DNA of 64,000 nt, from NCBI GenBank assembly GCA_964423745.1, contig CAYRGG010000007.1, positions 1-64,000 on the forward strand. The letters run 5' to 3'. A program made the translations under genes and the position numbers. The notes below the pieces were generated by a model that searched no databases, was not told the origin of the DNA, and saw only the letters and a program-made list of their open reading frames with translations. Below are positions 34,225 through 43,741 of the stretch, in pieces (within the stretch, counting starts at the first letter, position 1; each line of letters starts with the position of its first letter). This DNA comes from CAYRGG01 sp964423745 (lineage in GTDB: Bacteria > Pseudomonadota > Gammaproteobacteria > Competibacterales > Competibacteraceae).

Positions 34225-34656
34225 TTAAGCGAACAACCGCTCATCGAAAACGAATGAGCGTTGATTGACTATCTGCACATCAGCGGCGGCAGGGTGAGCA
34301 GGATTAATTAAAACGTTATCACTCTCTGGCACAACCACTGACGGTACACAAAGCAGAACCGAGCGGTTTTCCGCTAACCATTGATCGCCGAACGCCCTAC
34401 ACTTATTAGGATCGGTCAACATCGGTCCCATTTCAACATCTGAATCAGCAGCATTCATTGCCAGCAGTAGATAATCATCAGGCAGCAGTGCTAGCGGTAA
34501 ATCCAGATGGACACGAACTTCAAGTACCGCAAGCGCTGCTTCTGCAGCCGCGTAAACGACGGTTTTCCCAGGTGAATTCCAACGTCCTCCATAGCGACGC
34601 GCTCCTTCGCCGCTCATGTTTGCATGAGGCACCCTGGTTAACCGCCATAGCTGCAT
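34225..34656 (-). CDS. RES-domain toxin
   Basis: This 143-residue protein begins LWRLTRVPHANMSGEGARRYGGRWNSPGKTVVYAAAEAALAVLEVRVH. It carries the Arg, Tyr and Glu residues that give the RES family its active site. Known members (ParT, Res, MbcT) consume NAD+ or ADP-ribosylate targets. The ribbon-helix-helix-like Xre/MbcA-type antitoxin is encoded 3 nt upstream, so the two are co-translated. Length is normal, and no disruption is seen, so the pair looks intact. Confidence 0.9.
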   Translation of the reverse strand: MQLWRLTRVPHANMSGEGARRYGGRWNSPGKTVVYAAAEAALAVLEVRVHLDLPLALLPDDYLLLAMNAADSDVEMGPMLTDPNKCRAFGDQWLAENRSVLLCVPSVVVPESDNVLINPAHPAAADVQIVNQRSFVFDERLFA

Positions 34657-34659
34657 GGA

Positions 34660-35100
34660 TTAAGCGGCAATGCCGTGGGCAATATGTCCTAGCAGCGTTT
34701 CTACCTCGCGACAACCTTGTTCAGTGTCTAATAAATCTAGCGGTCGTTCCCCAGCAAGTGCTTGAGTCGGACGACGTAGCCAAAGGTGAGCCTTGTCGCG
34801 ATTAGCAAAAGTTTCCTCCGCCAACGCCAGAATACGCACGACTCGCAGCAAGCGGTCTGACTGTTCAGTGGTCAGACGTCCAAGTTTACGACGATGATAA
34901 AGGGTCTTGCGTGGCAGAATGATGCGATCAACCTCCGCCAGCGTCAACCTACCCTGATCTAGAAGGGCATCAATCCCTGTCGTCGGCAGCCCGGCGCGGA
35001 TAATACGGATTAAGTCGTATGAATCGGCCTTTGAACTGTCAATCATTGAGTTTCCGCCCACTATATTAACAATCCGTGTAGAGAGTGCAGATAAAGTCAT
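34660..35100 (-). CDS. Xre/MbcA/ParS-type antitoxin of RES toxin
   Basis: About 146 residues from the ATG at 35100, which follows AGGTGG; a start nine codons earlier is possible. The N-terminal region contains a helix-turn-helix (DALLDQGRLTLAEVDRIILPRKTLYHRRKLGRLTTEQSDRLLRVVRI). The C-terminal DUF2384 domain follows: RDKAHLWLRRPTQALAGERPLDLLDTEQGCREVETLLGHIAHG. This is the standard partner of RES toxins. It should repress its own operon as well. Confidence 0.9.
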   Translation of the reverse strand: MTLSALSTRIVNIVGGNSMIDSSKADSYDLIRIIRAGLPTTGIDALLDQGRLTLAEVDRIILPRKTLYHRRKLGRLTTEQSDRLLRVVRILALAEETFANRDKAHLWLRRPTQALAGERPLDLLDTEQGCREVETLLGHIAHGIAA

Positions 35101-35196
35101 AGTCCACCTAAGGAAGGGCATATGCACTTATTCTAGGGGAATATGGACATATCATCAAATTAACCATTAAAAATTGGCACCGTAGAAACTAACGTG

Positions 35197-35595
35197 CTAG
35201 TTCACCAAAATATTGTACGCCAAACCCTGTGCTGCCTGCTTAAGCCGGTCGTCATTAGTCCATAATGCGGTGCAACCGTGGTGCTGAGCACAGGCTAAAT
35301 GCAACGCATCAGGTGTCTTTAGTCCAAAGCGAGCCCGCAACTCGGCAGCATTTAAATACACCACTTCAGGTATATCTAACGACAAGAAACGCTCGAACAC
35401 TTTCTGATAAGCTAGTTGCAACCCACAATCACTTTGCTTTAAAGGACCTACTAAACATTCGCTTTTGGTTAATGGTGACAGGCCAAATCGGTCATCGGTA
35501 GCGTTTTCCATAGCGTTGGCGACAGGTTTACCCCAACGCTGGTGTTTCTCAACCAAGTAAATCAGCAAGCAGGCATCGAGGTAGATTAGTCCCAC
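35197..35595 (-). CDS. PIN-domain toxin (VapC-like)
   Basis: This 132-residue PIN protein has the catalytic acidic residues in IYLDACLLIYLVE, the later SECLVGPL Glu, and TPDALHLACAQHHGCTALWTNDDRL with Asp residues. It overlaps the Phd-type antitoxin gene upstream by 10 nt. It should cleave RNA when released. All key residues are present, so it is probably active, unlike the truncated PIN gene at 14639. Confidence 0.88.
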   Translation of the reverse strand: MGLIYLDACLLIYLVEKHQRWGKPVANAMENATDDRFGLSPLTKSECLVGPLKQSDCGLQLAYQKVFERFLSLDIPEVVYLNAAELRARFGLKTPDALHLACAQHHGCTALWTNDDRLKQAAQGLAYNILVN

Positions 35596-35849
35596 GCTTC
35601 TCGCTCTTCCTGAATAGCCGCCTCTATTGCCGCCGCGCTTCGTCGTGCTTGCTCGGGCAGAGGATGTTTGTCCAGCCAGTCGAGAATTCCACGGGCGCTG
35701 CCCTTTGGCACAGCAGCAGCTTCTTGATCTATTGAAACCAGTCTGGCCACAGGCTTACCCCGGTTGGCGATAATAACATCTTCTCCAGCTTGTACGGCTT
35801 TAATGAGTTGCGAAAGCTGATTTTTGGCCTCCAGGATGTTAATTTGCAT
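35586..35849 (-). CDS. Phd/YefM family antitoxin
   Basis: This 87-residue protein starts INILEAKNQLSQLIKAVQAGEDVIIANRGKPVARLV, the typical Phd/YefM DNA-binding domain. A toxin-binding tail rich in Ala and Glu follows. It lies immediately before the PIN toxin gene, with overlapping ends. It should bind both toxin and promoter. It is the second toxin-antitoxin pair in this cluster. Confidence 0.9.
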   Translation of the reverse strand: MQINILEAKNQLSQLIKAVQAGEDVIIANRGKPVARLVSIDQEAAAVPKGSARGILDWLDKHPLPEQARRSAAAIEAAIQEEREAWD

Positions 35850-36031
35850 AGGTTTACTCTCACATTATTCTGGCCAAGAAAGATAATTTATCTAGCCAGG
35901 TTAAGCAAGTAAAAGTCGATTTTCTCGTAATAAAAAATCTTCAACCGGAGATTTTTTAACAAGTGATTGCAACAACTTAAAGCAAAACGATAGCATTACA
36001 ATCTTCAAAAACGTCGAAGAGATCCTAAATT

Positions 36032-36238
36032 ATGGCTAGTTTAGTCGTGCGTAACCTAGACGATCAAATTGTTCAAGCCCTCAAGGAGCGCGCTGCCCGT
36101 CATTGGCGCAGCGCCGAAGCCGAGCATCGTGCCATCTTGGAGTACACACTGTTGCGCCCAACGCGCAAATGTTTTGCTGAAGTTTTGGCATCTATGCCGA
36201 ATGTAGGACACGATGAAGACTTCGAGCGTGTAAGCTGA
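36032..36238 (+). CDS. Orphan FitA-like antitoxin
   Basis: This 68-residue protein has the ribbon-helix-helix segment ASLVVRNLDDQIVQALKERAARHWRSAEAEHRAILEYTL, as in FitA antitoxins. The toxin (FitB, PIN domain) should follow but the next 30 nt lead directly to the convergent selO gene, so the toxin is missing. An AGAGATC ribosome site is weak. It may be a relic or an anti-addiction antitoxin. Confidence 0.8.
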   Translation: MASLVVRNLDDQIVQALKERAARHWRSAEAEHRAILEYTLLRPTRKCFAEVLASMPNVGHDEDFERVS

Positions 36239-36267
36239 TTCTTAATCCGTTTGACTAGCCAAAATAT

Positions 36268-37794
36268 CTACGTACCACAAAAGGTCTGATAAACCCGCTC
36301 TTCTGGTTTTGGTGGTTTCATATACTCAACATACTCAGGTCGATCTTGGTAAGGTTTAGAAAACAATGTAATCAGCCTGTCCATTTCAGTAAAGTCGCCA
36401 CCTTCAACGGCCCTTTGAATGGCCTTCTCAACCCGATGATTGCGGGGAATAAACGCAGGATTTACGTTATTTATGGCTTTTGCAGTGTGGTCAGATGAAC
36501 GATTTTCCTCCTGCAAACGTTGCCGCCAGCGGACAATCCAGCTACCAAGCTCCCGTTCTGAAGCCGATGCAAACAAGCCGCGCCATTGGGTCTCATCAGC
36601 GTCTTCATCTACTATATTCGCCAAATAGCGAAAAGCCAGGGTGTAGTCGGCAGTGCCTTTGTGCATCAGCGCCAGTAAATCCTGAATAAGCGATAAATCG
36701 TCCGCTGCTTGTTTTTCTAAACCCAATTTACAGCGCATACCGTCCAGCCAGTGACGTTCAAAAATACCGTCAAAGGCATTTACTACCTCTTTGGCGTTGG
36801 CAATAGCTGCTTGAGTGTCGGAGCCTAATAGAGGCAATAAGGTTTCGGCGAAACTCAATAAATTCCACTGGGCGATCTGTCCCTGATTGCCGAAGGCATA
36901 ACGTCCCCAGCGATCGATGGAGCTGAATACGGTGGCGGGATCGTAGGCATCCATAAAGGCACAGGGACCATAATCAATGGTCTCACCCGAAATCGCCGTA
37001 TTATCGGTGTTCATCACACCGTGAATAAACCCCACATGCATCCACTTAGCCACCAGGGCAGCTTGCCCATCTCCCACCCGTTGCAATAAAGCAAGATAAG
37101 GATTGGCGGCGTCTTGCGCGTCGGGATAATGCCGCTTGATCACATAATCGGCCAGTAGACGCACCGCCTCGGTATCATGACGGGCGGCAAAGTATTCAAA
37201 GGTGCCCACCCGCACATGGCTGGCTGCCACGCGGGTGAGAATCGCCCCCGGTAACGGCGTTTCCCGGTACACGGGTTCGCCGGTGGTCACCGCCGCCAAG
37301 GAACGGGTGGTGGGCACACCCAGAGCGTGCATGGCTTCGCTGACGATATATTCCCTGATGACGGGTCCCAATGCCGCCCGGCCATCGCCACCCCGGGAAA
37401 AGGGTGTACGACCGGAACCCTTTAGTTGGATATCCCGGCGCTTGCCGTTGCGATCCATGACTTCTCCCAACAGGATCGCCCGGCCATCACCCAGTTGTGG
37501 CACGAACTGACCAAACTGATGGCCAGCATAGGCTTGGGCAAGGGGTTCTGCATGGTGGTTGGGAATCTTATTCCCTGCAAAAACGGCAACCCCCTCCTCA
37601 CTTTGCAGCGTCTCAGCATTTAAACCCAACTCGTCTGCAAGCTGATGGTTGAAACGCACCAGGGTTGGGCGCTTTACCGGAACCGGGTTGAGTCGCGCAT
37701 AGAAATGCCCTGGCAATCTGGCGTAGGTATTACTAAAACGAACCCGAGCGAACCCGGAGGAACCCGTTTCGTTAGGAGTAGGGCTGTGTGTCAC
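36268..37794 (-). CDS. selO: SelO family protein adenylyltransferase (YdiU)
   Basis: This 508-residue pseudokinase transfers AMP to Ser/Thr/Tyr of proteins, affecting redox homeostasis. Visible parts are GRAILLGEVMDRNGKRRDIQLKGSGRTPFSRGGDGRAALGPVIRE, the MNTDNTAISGETIDYGPCAFMD catalytic segment, and the C-terminal PPKPEERVYQTFCGT. The usual terminal selenocysteine/Cys is the Cys in this last part. Its start overlaps the end of the symporter gene by 23 nt on the same strand. The match over the whole length is strong. Confidence 0.94.
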   Translation of the reverse strand: MTHSPTPNETGSSGFARVRFSNTYARLPGHFYARLNPVPVKRPTLVRFNHQLADELGLNAETLQSEEGVAVFAGNKIPNHHAEPLAQAYAGHQFGQFVPQLGDGRAILLGEVMDRNGKRRDIQLKGSGRTPFSRGGDGRAALGPVIREYIVSEAMHALGVPTTRSLAAVTTGEPVYRETPLPGAILTRVAASHVRVGTFEYFAARHDTEAVRLLADYVIKRHYPDAQDAANPYLALLQRVGDGQAALVAKWMHVGFIHGVMNTDNTAISGETIDYGPCAFMDAYDPATVFSSIDRWGRYAFGNQGQIAQWNLLSFAETLLPLLGSDTQAAIANAKEVVNAFDGIFERHWLDGMRCKLGLEKQAADDLSLIQDLLALMHKGTADYTLAFRYLANIVDEDADETQWRGLFASASERELGSWIVRWRQRLQEENRSSDHTAKAINNVNPAFIPRNHRVEKAIQRAVEGGDFTEMDRLITLFSKPYQDRPEYVEYMKPPKPEERVYQTFCGT

Positions 37795-39187
37795 GGTACG
37801 CGACTCCTTTATTGCTTAAATAAGTCACCATACTACCCAGCAAAAAGCCTGCTGTACAAATAGCCAATCCATAAATATTTATTCCGGTAGTCAGGGCATA
37901 TTTACCACTACCCACGGCAACCCACGGGGGAAAAATGTCAGGTACAAAGGCCAACAAAGCACCTAGGATAAGGCCCGGCCAAAAGGCTAGATGAAAATTT
38001 AACGGGCTCGTGGGAAGAAAGCTTAACAGAATTACCGGTGCTAGTCCCATCACCATGGTGCCGCTGATGGTGGTGGCAGCGATAATTGCCGGGCCGATTT
38101 GTTCCCCCATATACAGCGTCAAAAGAGGCAGATTGCCTAAAATGGCCAGTCCGACAATCATCCAACGGGCTTTGACGATGCTGCCATCAGACGTGGCGCG
38201 GGTTTTCCAGTCCAAAATGCCCAGCTTCCCGGCACTGGAAAAGGTAGAGTCTAGGGTCGACCCTGCACTGGTCAGCATCATCACGTTGAATATCAGCAAC
38301 ATGGGCAACCCAAGCGCTGCCGAGACGCTCAAGGTGGCGTTACTGCCCACAAAGCCTTGCAGGTTAGCAAACACCCCCACCAGACTAAACAACACGATGA
38401 AACCGCCGCTGATAAGACCAGCAAGAATAAAGCCCTTTAACATGGTTTTGGGGTTGGTGATAAAGGCGCGATCGGTCATCACGGGATCGTGAAACGGGTA
38501 ACTAAAAATCTGCACAAAAGCCAGTAAGCAAAAGGTCAGTGCCGCCCCTGTCATGTCCGGTGTGGCCTGAGGCCATGTCCGGCTCAGCGGCGGCGCCACT
38601 ACAGATAAAATGATGGCCAACAACAGTCCTGCCAAGATCATTTGCACCGCGTCGGTCAACAGACTGGAACGCAAACCCCCTCGCCAGGTGTAGATGACAG
38701 TAAAGAGGGTAAAAACGCCAACGGCCAACCAATAATGCAGGCTGCCTTCAGCGCCGAAAAACGTACCGACGACTTTCGTGTTAGACCAGACCTCATTAAA
38801 TAAACGAATAGCGATGGCGATGAGGAACAGGCGCATGCCCACGAGTCCGTATTTGCCCCGCAGAAACTCCGGCAGGGAAGTGTAAGGGGTGCGGGTGCGG
38901 ATAATATAAAAGGTAACACCGGCAACGATAAAACTTAAATAATATACGCCATATCCTACACCACCGAGAAAACCAAATGCATTGGCAAGGTCTGCAGCAT
39001 TGACAATGGATTTCGCGAATATCCAGGAAATGGCGGCGCTGGCCACTAAAAGCCACAGGGAAGGTTCCCGCCCGTCTTCCTGTTGGCCAGAAAAAAAACC
39101 CACAGCACTGACTTGCTGTGGCGCTCGCCACCAAACGATGACCATATACATGAAGGTCAAACCCCAAAGTGCCGCTGTCGTATTCAT
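37772..39187 (-). CDS. Sodium:solute symporter family protein
   Basis: This 471-residue membrane protein has about 12-13 hydrophobic segments and the LeuT-type pattern. Typical stretches are SWIFAKSIVNAADLANAFGFLGG, YTWRGGLRSSLLTDAVQMILAG and MLTSAGSTLDSTFSSAGKLG, the last with the sodium-binding Ser/Thr. The solute cannot be inferred. It overlaps selO by 23 nt, so the two may be one transcript, although no functional link is known. The ribosome site upstream of the ATG (AAACTGGAAAC) is modest. Confidence 0.88.
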   Translation of the reverse strand: MNTTAALWGLTFMYMVIVWWRAPQQVSAVGFFSGQQEDGREPSLWLLVASAAISWIFAKSIVNAADLANAFGFLGGVGYGVYYLSFIVAGVTFYIIRTRTPYTSLPEFLRGKYGLVGMRLFLIAIAIRLFNEVWSNTKVVGTFFGAEGSLHYWLAVGVFTLFTVIYTWRGGLRSSLLTDAVQMILAGLLLAIILSVVAPPLSRTWPQATPDMTGAALTFCLLAFVQIFSYPFHDPVMTDRAFITNPKTMLKGFILAGLISGGFIVLFSLVGVFANLQGFVGSNATLSVSAALGLPMLLIFNVMMLTSAGSTLDSTFSSAGKLGILDWKTRATSDGSIVKARWMIVGLAILGNLPLLTLYMGEQIGPAIIAATTISGTMVMGLAPVILLSFLPTSPLNFHLAFWPGLILGALLAFVPDIFPPWVAVGSGKYALTTGINIYGLAICTAGFLLGSMVTYLSNKGVAYRDTQPYS

Positions 39188-39382
39188 GCTGTTTGTTTCC
39201 AGTTTATAATCTACTCTTGAAGTGGTTTGCCTGCTTGATTGCGTTCATATTAATGTTCATCAGCCCCCTTCACGTTAAGCTGCAGTTTATTTATTAACTG
39301 CGCCCGAACTATACGTAAACAACAAGCCAATGGATTCTTTATGCCTTGGATTTCCAATTTCCAATTAAATCTAAGCATTGAC

Positions 39383-40201
39383 TTAATGCAACGTGTTAAG
39401 GATTTCCAGGAAACGCTCATGGTTCTGGCGCAAGGTTAGCACTTGGTTATGAGCACCCGGTAGTTGTTCATAAAAGCGGGGCAGACCAGCTAAATCAAAC
39501 AAATATTTTGCATGATAAGCCGGGACCACATCATCGGCTTCACTGTGGATGATGAATACTGGGATCGGCGACAGTTTTCCGATGGCATCCGCCGGTTGGT
39601 AACGATTACTGATTAAAAAGGACAGGGGCCAACGCAGTGGCTGGGTTAGCCAGTGATTCGCCAGGGCGTCACGGGTTATCAAATGATAATCACTAAAGGC
39701 GCTGACGGTAATCAGACCTTTGATGCCGGACTTATCAGGTAACTGGGCCAGGGCGTAAATAGCAATACTACCACCCATGCTATGCCCCAAGACCGTCATA
39801 CCGTGACCAGCGGACAACGCCTGTTCCTGTGCATAGGCGATCATCCGTTGAGCGTCCTGCATGACGCCATGGATTTCAGCCGTACCGGTGGACCGCCCGT
39901 AACCCCGATAATCAAATAAAAAGACCTCATAGCCATGTTCAGCCAACCAGTAAACACTGCCGATATGGGAACTGATATTTTCACCATTGCCGTGGAGAAA
40001 CACCACACTGCCTCGGGTCTCCCCCACAGCCGGCACACGCCAACCGTGCAGCATGACATGGTCACTACTAGAAAGGTAAATGTCTTCTGTTTCAACGCCT
40101 AACTTTGCGGGACCCTGGTAGTCGACACGGGTGGGATAAAACATAAGATTTGTACAAGCCGCTAGAGTCAGGAGACAACTGAATGCAAACAGTGTTTTCA
40201 C
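39383..40201 (-). CDS. Alpha/beta hydrolase lipoprotein
   Basis: This 272-residue protein has a lipobox at LTLAAC (Cys16), so it is probably lipid-anchored. The hydrolase fold shows an oxyanion loop HGNGENISSH, the nucleophile elbow GHSMGGS, the acid-bearing HSEADDVVP and a C-terminal catalytic His in LPGAHNQVL. It resembles the YfhR/BEM46 family of serine hydrolases. The DUF4105 gene starts 7 nt upstream and both are in one direction, suggesting cell-envelope work. The substrate is unknown. Confidence 0.86.
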   Translation of the reverse strand: MKTLFAFSCLLTLAACTNLMFYPTRVDYQGPAKLGVETEDIYLSSSDHVMLHGWRVPAVGETRGSVVFLHGNGENISSHIGSVYWLAEHGYEVFLFDYRGYGRSTGTAEIHGVMQDAQRMIAYAQEQALSAGHGMTVLGHSMGGSIAIYALAQLPDKSGIKGLITVSAFSDYHLITRDALANHWLTQPLRWPLSFLISNRYQPADAIGKLSPIPVFIIHSEADDVVPAYHAKYLFDLAGLPRFYEQLPGAHNQVLTLRQNHERFLEILNTLH

Positions 40202-40208
40202 GGTTTAG

Positions 40209-42131
40209 CTAGAAATACCAGTTTAAAAGTAACTCTACACTACTATGACTATGACCCCGTTCATAACGATGTTCCACTATATAACGTAAGGCCATTTGTT
40301 TGCCTAAGGGAAAACTCTGTCGCCAGCGTGCTTGGAAAGCATTGTCCGTCTCCCCCAGCCCATAGCGTAATCCCCACAGATCCAGATTAGCCGTGGAGTG
40401 ATCAAAAAACAGCAATAGTCCCGTCTTGATCCCGCCGCCTAGGGAATAGTTTTCCTGGAAACGATTAGCCACTTTGAGTTGGCCCTGCAACAGACCATAG
40501 GCAAGATGATCCTCCCCTACCCTATAGCTTACCCCACTACTGCCCTTTACCTGAGCGCCGTTGGTTGGACCATCATCGGTCCACATCCGTTGGATGCCGG
40601 TATCCACGCCCCAGGAGAGGGGTTTAAAAAAACGGTCTCGGGGTGTTAACGACAAAATATCGATGACAATAAACTGGTCCAGTTCCAAGTCGTTATTATC
40701 AGGATAATATCTGCCGCGAAAATCTAAGAAATTGATCTGCGCACCCCGGGCATAACCGGGCAGCGGATCGAGAATGTCATGATAGGCAGGTCGGAAACGT
40801 AGGCTAAGAAAATTTCTACCATCCTGGCGTCCTCCGCCAAGGGCTAAACGGTTCGTCTCATGTCCCTGCTCTGGACGGGATTTAGGTCGTGTGATAGCCG
40901 GCCAGACATGGCCGGCAGGCAGTTGACTTCTGGCGGCCAACAATTGATAACTTTGACCGGTATACTCATCCCTCACCGCAGGGGTTTGCAAAGCACGATA
41001 ACGGGAATAATCATAAGCAAGCTCAAAGATACGGGATTTATCAATAGGCTCTTCAGGGACTTTGGTCAACGATGGCACGGCCTGTTCCGCACTACCCAAG
41101 GCTAATACCTTGAGCTTTTGCTGGCGGGTTAAATGATTTAGGCGTTGACTGATGGTGGTGGTCATGGATGGTCGATAGGCAACGTTTTTCACCATGTTAG
41201 CGGCGGCGATGGCGCGCACAGTATCGGCGGGAATCGCTTTGACTGAAAACCCCTCTGTCAGGTTAGTTCCTGGACGCGCCACTTCCAGCAAGGACAACAT
41301 ATGATAGGAACAATTTTCGGTGAGAAAATAATAATCAAAGGTGATGGTGCGGACTTCCCAGGCGTGTCTTAGCAATTGGTCGACTTCGGTCTGACTCAGG
41401 TTTAAGGTATATTCCCAGATATCGCGGTTTTCCAGTTCATTGTATTTTTTAATCATCTGGTAATAAGGAACAATGGAAAACACGCCAGGATAACCACCGA
41501 AGAGACCTCTATAGGCGTATAAAAGGTCGTTATCCGACGCATTCACATTGGCGGCATAATTCAGCGCATAAGCGGCCAGTGGAACCTCCCCACGACTGCC
41601 CCCTGGGTTTAATCGCATTAGGGTATGACCAAACATAGACGACGGGCTGTTGAGATAGGCGGCGGGAAATACCAACGTCACGCTGTGAGTGTTTAGGGTT
41701 TTCTTCCAGTCATGATATTGCTCACAGGCAACAGCTGGCAGCTGCTGCAGATCAAGCTGCAGACGCTGTTTTAACCAATGGAAACGGGCCGGGAAGCGGC
41801 AGCGGGCATGTTGGTTTCCACCAACCTTGGCAAAGAAGGCGCGTATTGTGGCAACGAGTTCCAGTTGTGGGTCGGACTTACCTTGAGGATGGTTAAAAAA
41901 AGCTCCATCGTCGGCCTGGCTTTTATACTTGCCCCAAAAGCTGGGTTTGTAATGCACTAACGAGAGCCAATAGGGGTCATTGGCCAAGTTGAGGGTGTGG
42001 GATTTATCGATCAGTTTGGTTAAATAGTCGTTGGTTTGCGTATAGGCAGGAACCGCGAATAATAAGATCAGTATAAAAAAAATGTAACTACTGCATTTCA
42101 CTTCCCGGGCGGGTAATAAACGATGACACAT
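40209..42131 (-). CDS. DUF4105 (Lnb-like) membrane-associated protein
   Basis: This 640-residue protein has a signal sequence ending near AYTQ. The DUF4105 domain includes FPAAYLNSPSSMFGHTLMRLNPGGSRG with a His that is catalytic in Lnb-type lipoprotein N-acyltransferases, and YFLTENCSYHMLSLLEVARPG with the conserved Cys. The last third is a series of beta strands ending in aromatic residues (LLLNWYF), like an outer-membrane barrel. It could modify or bind lipids at the outer membrane. An alpha/beta hydrolase follows in the same operon. The exact activity is not established. Confidence 0.8.
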   Translation of the reverse strand: MCHRLLPAREVKCSSYIFFILILLFAVPAYTQTNDYLTKLIDKSHTLNLANDPYWLSLVHYKPSFWGKYKSQADDGAFFNHPQGKSDPQLELVATIRAFFAKVGGNQHARCRFPARFHWLKQRLQLDLQQLPAVACEQYHDWKKTLNTHSVTLVFPAAYLNSPSSMFGHTLMRLNPGGSRGEVPLAAYALNYAANVNASDNDLLYAYRGLFGGYPGVFSIVPYYQMIKKYNELENRDIWEYTLNLSQTEVDQLLRHAWEVRTITFDYYFLTENCSYHMLSLLEVARPGTNLTEGFSVKAIPADTVRAIAAANMVKNVAYRPSMTTTISQRLNHLTRQQKLKVLALGSAEQAVPSLTKVPEEPIDKSRIFELAYDYSRYRALQTPAVRDEYTGQSYQLLAARSQLPAGHVWPAITRPKSRPEQGHETNRLALGGGRQDGRNFLSLRFRPAYHDILDPLPGYARGAQINFLDFRGRYYPDNNDLELDQFIVIDILSLTPRDRFFKPLSWGVDTGIQRMWTDDGPTNGAQVKGSSGVSYRVGEDHLAYGLLQGQLKVANRFQENYSLGGGIKTGLLLFFDHSTANLDLWGLRYGLGETDNAFQARWRQSFPLGKQMALRYIVEHRYERGHSHSSVELLLNWYF

Positions 42132-42277
42132 AAGTCAGTATACAGACAGGTAGTATATATTTATCCCGCTGCTCTGGAAAAGCTCGCTGCAAATATCGGA
42201 AAAAAACAAGTGTTGGGATCAGCGCCTGCCATTGTTAATGGGCGGATGACAAACGCTGGTGATTTATTGTTGTTAAC

Positions 42278-42754
42278 TTAACTAACGTACTGTGACAAAG
42301 TGGCGTCTTGTTTCATCACTTCCTGAAGAGAGACGATGACATCAACACTGCTGACCGAATCACTGGAGAAAATCGTCGCAAAGTTGGCTTGTGTCACCGA
42401 GAAGAATTTTTCTTTATGCTGGGCCTGGATGCCCATCAGGTTGGCCAGGGTATCTAATGATTCGCCTTGTCCAGTGGACATATCTCGCGCTACGCTTTCC
42501 ATATTGTCGTCGAGAAAATGGGTAGCAGCGGTACTTTCGACGGTCTGGCTGGCATCGCAACCGATTGTGCCAAAGGTCATGCCAAAAGTCTGGTTGCCAA
42601 AGGAACCATTGGTGGTTGCCGCTATGACATTGGGTCCAAGTCCCTGTTGACCATCCATCAACATGGTGCCTAAACCACATCCAGGCCCGGTGTCAGCACC
42701 CATGGATATTACGGGACTAGCAAATAAAGTTATGGCGAGTGTCATTTTTTTCAT
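42278..42754 (-). CDS. DUF3015 family exported protein
   Basis: This 158-residue protein has a signal peptide (MKKMTLAITLFASPVISMGA). The family motif follows: GPGCGLGTMLMDGQQGLGPNVIAATTNGSFGNQTFGMTFGTIGC with two Cys that may form a disulfide. Its C-terminal half is helical. The family is common in marine gammaproteobacteria with unknown function. The gene stands alone and has an AAGGGGGAAG ribosome site. Nothing in its neighbours hints at a role. Confidence 0.85.
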   Translation of the reverse strand: MKKMTLAITLFASPVISMGADTGPGCGLGTMLMDGQQGLGPNVIAATTNGSFGNQTFGMTFGTIGCDASQTVESTAATHFLDDNMESVARDMSTGQGESLDTLANLMGIQAQHKEKFFSVTQANFATIFSSDSVSSVDVIVSLQEVMKQDATLSQYVS

Positions 42755-42893
42755 CAGTTACTTCCCCCTTTGCAATCAAAAAAGTATGGTTTCCGGCCCA
42801 GCACAACAACGGATTGCAACGTTGCCAACGTTTTGAGCAGGTATAATCTAACCCTGCTGCTCGGTCATGTCCATCTTTTAAAGCGTTTACTTT

Positions 42894-43712
42894 TCAGTAA
42901 AACACGAATACGCGGGTTTCGATACTCTCGCGGGGTTTGGCATTGGCGGGGGCGTTGGGTAGGCGAACTCCGCTGTGAATACTGTAGGGACGCATACCAC
43001 CATCGATGGAATCAAATGTTTTAAACAGAAGCACTTCGTCGGGACGCATATCAGGATAGTAATACCAGCGCTGGGCTGGATTGTGAACTGCGAGTTGGAT
43101 TTCACCGGTATGATCCTGGGCGCGGCGTTCGGTATCCACTAGATCGGTTGGTTTCAGGCTGCGTGCATCACATAAGGCCAGGGGGTAGTCCTCAACCGGA
43201 TCCACTAAAGGGCGCCAGACGTTTATGATTTGGAATCTGCCCTGGGCCAGGGATTCACCCTCTTCTCTTAGCCGTTCACGTAGACAGACAAAACCGGAAC
43301 GGGAAGTATAGTCATTGTGGACTAAACAGGTGGGTTCGCGAACCTGTTTGGTTTCCCGTAGATCTGGATCAGAGGCGCGCAATGTGTGATCAAAAACATG
43401 CACCCGATAACCGCCGGTGACCATTTTGAGAAAACCTTCGATCTCAGCATTATAAATTGATTCAAGCTGAGTCTGATCAAGAAAATTATCAACCTGACTG
43501 GGAAAGTGCAGTAACTCAAACCCGGATGGATGCATACCCCATTCATCCCGTTGATCAGCGTCAGCCCGTTTCCGGGCATTATGGATTTCCACTTCGACAC
43601 TCTGCATGGGTTGGTCAATTTCGAAAGCGGCATCACGGCCAGCGCTAGAGGCATAATAAATAGGCCGCGCCGATCTTTCGGTCAGAAACTCAACGTGTAC
43701 TAGAACTGACAT
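42894..43712 (-). CDS. CmcJ/AsaB family oxidoreductase-like protein
   Basis: This 272-residue protein has the family layout. VEIHNARKRADADQRDEWGMHPSGFELLHFPSQVDNFLDQ comes first. The putative metal-binding CLVHNDYTSRSGFVCLRERL and the NVWRPLVDPVEDYPLALCDARSL segment follow. The end is GVRLPNAPANAKPRESIETRVFVFY. Members occur in fungal and bacterial natural-product pathways (CmcJ in cephamycin, AsaB) and are thought to be 2-oxoglutarate/iron-type enzymes. Here it stands alone beside DUF3015 and the molybdenum hydroxylase operon. The substrate is unknown. Confidence 0.75.
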   Translation of the reverse strand: MSVLVHVEFLTERSARPIYYASSAGRDAAFEIDQPMQSVEVEIHNARKRADADQRDEWGMHPSGFELLHFPSQVDNFLDQTQLESIYNAEIEGFLKMVTGGYRVHVFDHTLRASDPDLRETKQVREPTCLVHNDYTSRSGFVCLRERLREEGESLAQGRFQIINVWRPLVDPVEDYPLALCDARSLKPTDLVDTERRAQDHTGEIQLAVHNPAQRWYYYPDMRPDEVLLFKTFDSIDGGMRPYSIHSGVRLPNAPANAKPRESIETRVFVFY

Positions 43713-43741
43713 TTGGACCTCGTTTATTCAACATCATAGCA

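Noticed and set aside
36032..36268. Search for a FitB toxin after the FitA-like antitoxin
   Set aside because: Only 30 nt separate the antitoxin from the convergent selO, so no toxin can be encoded.
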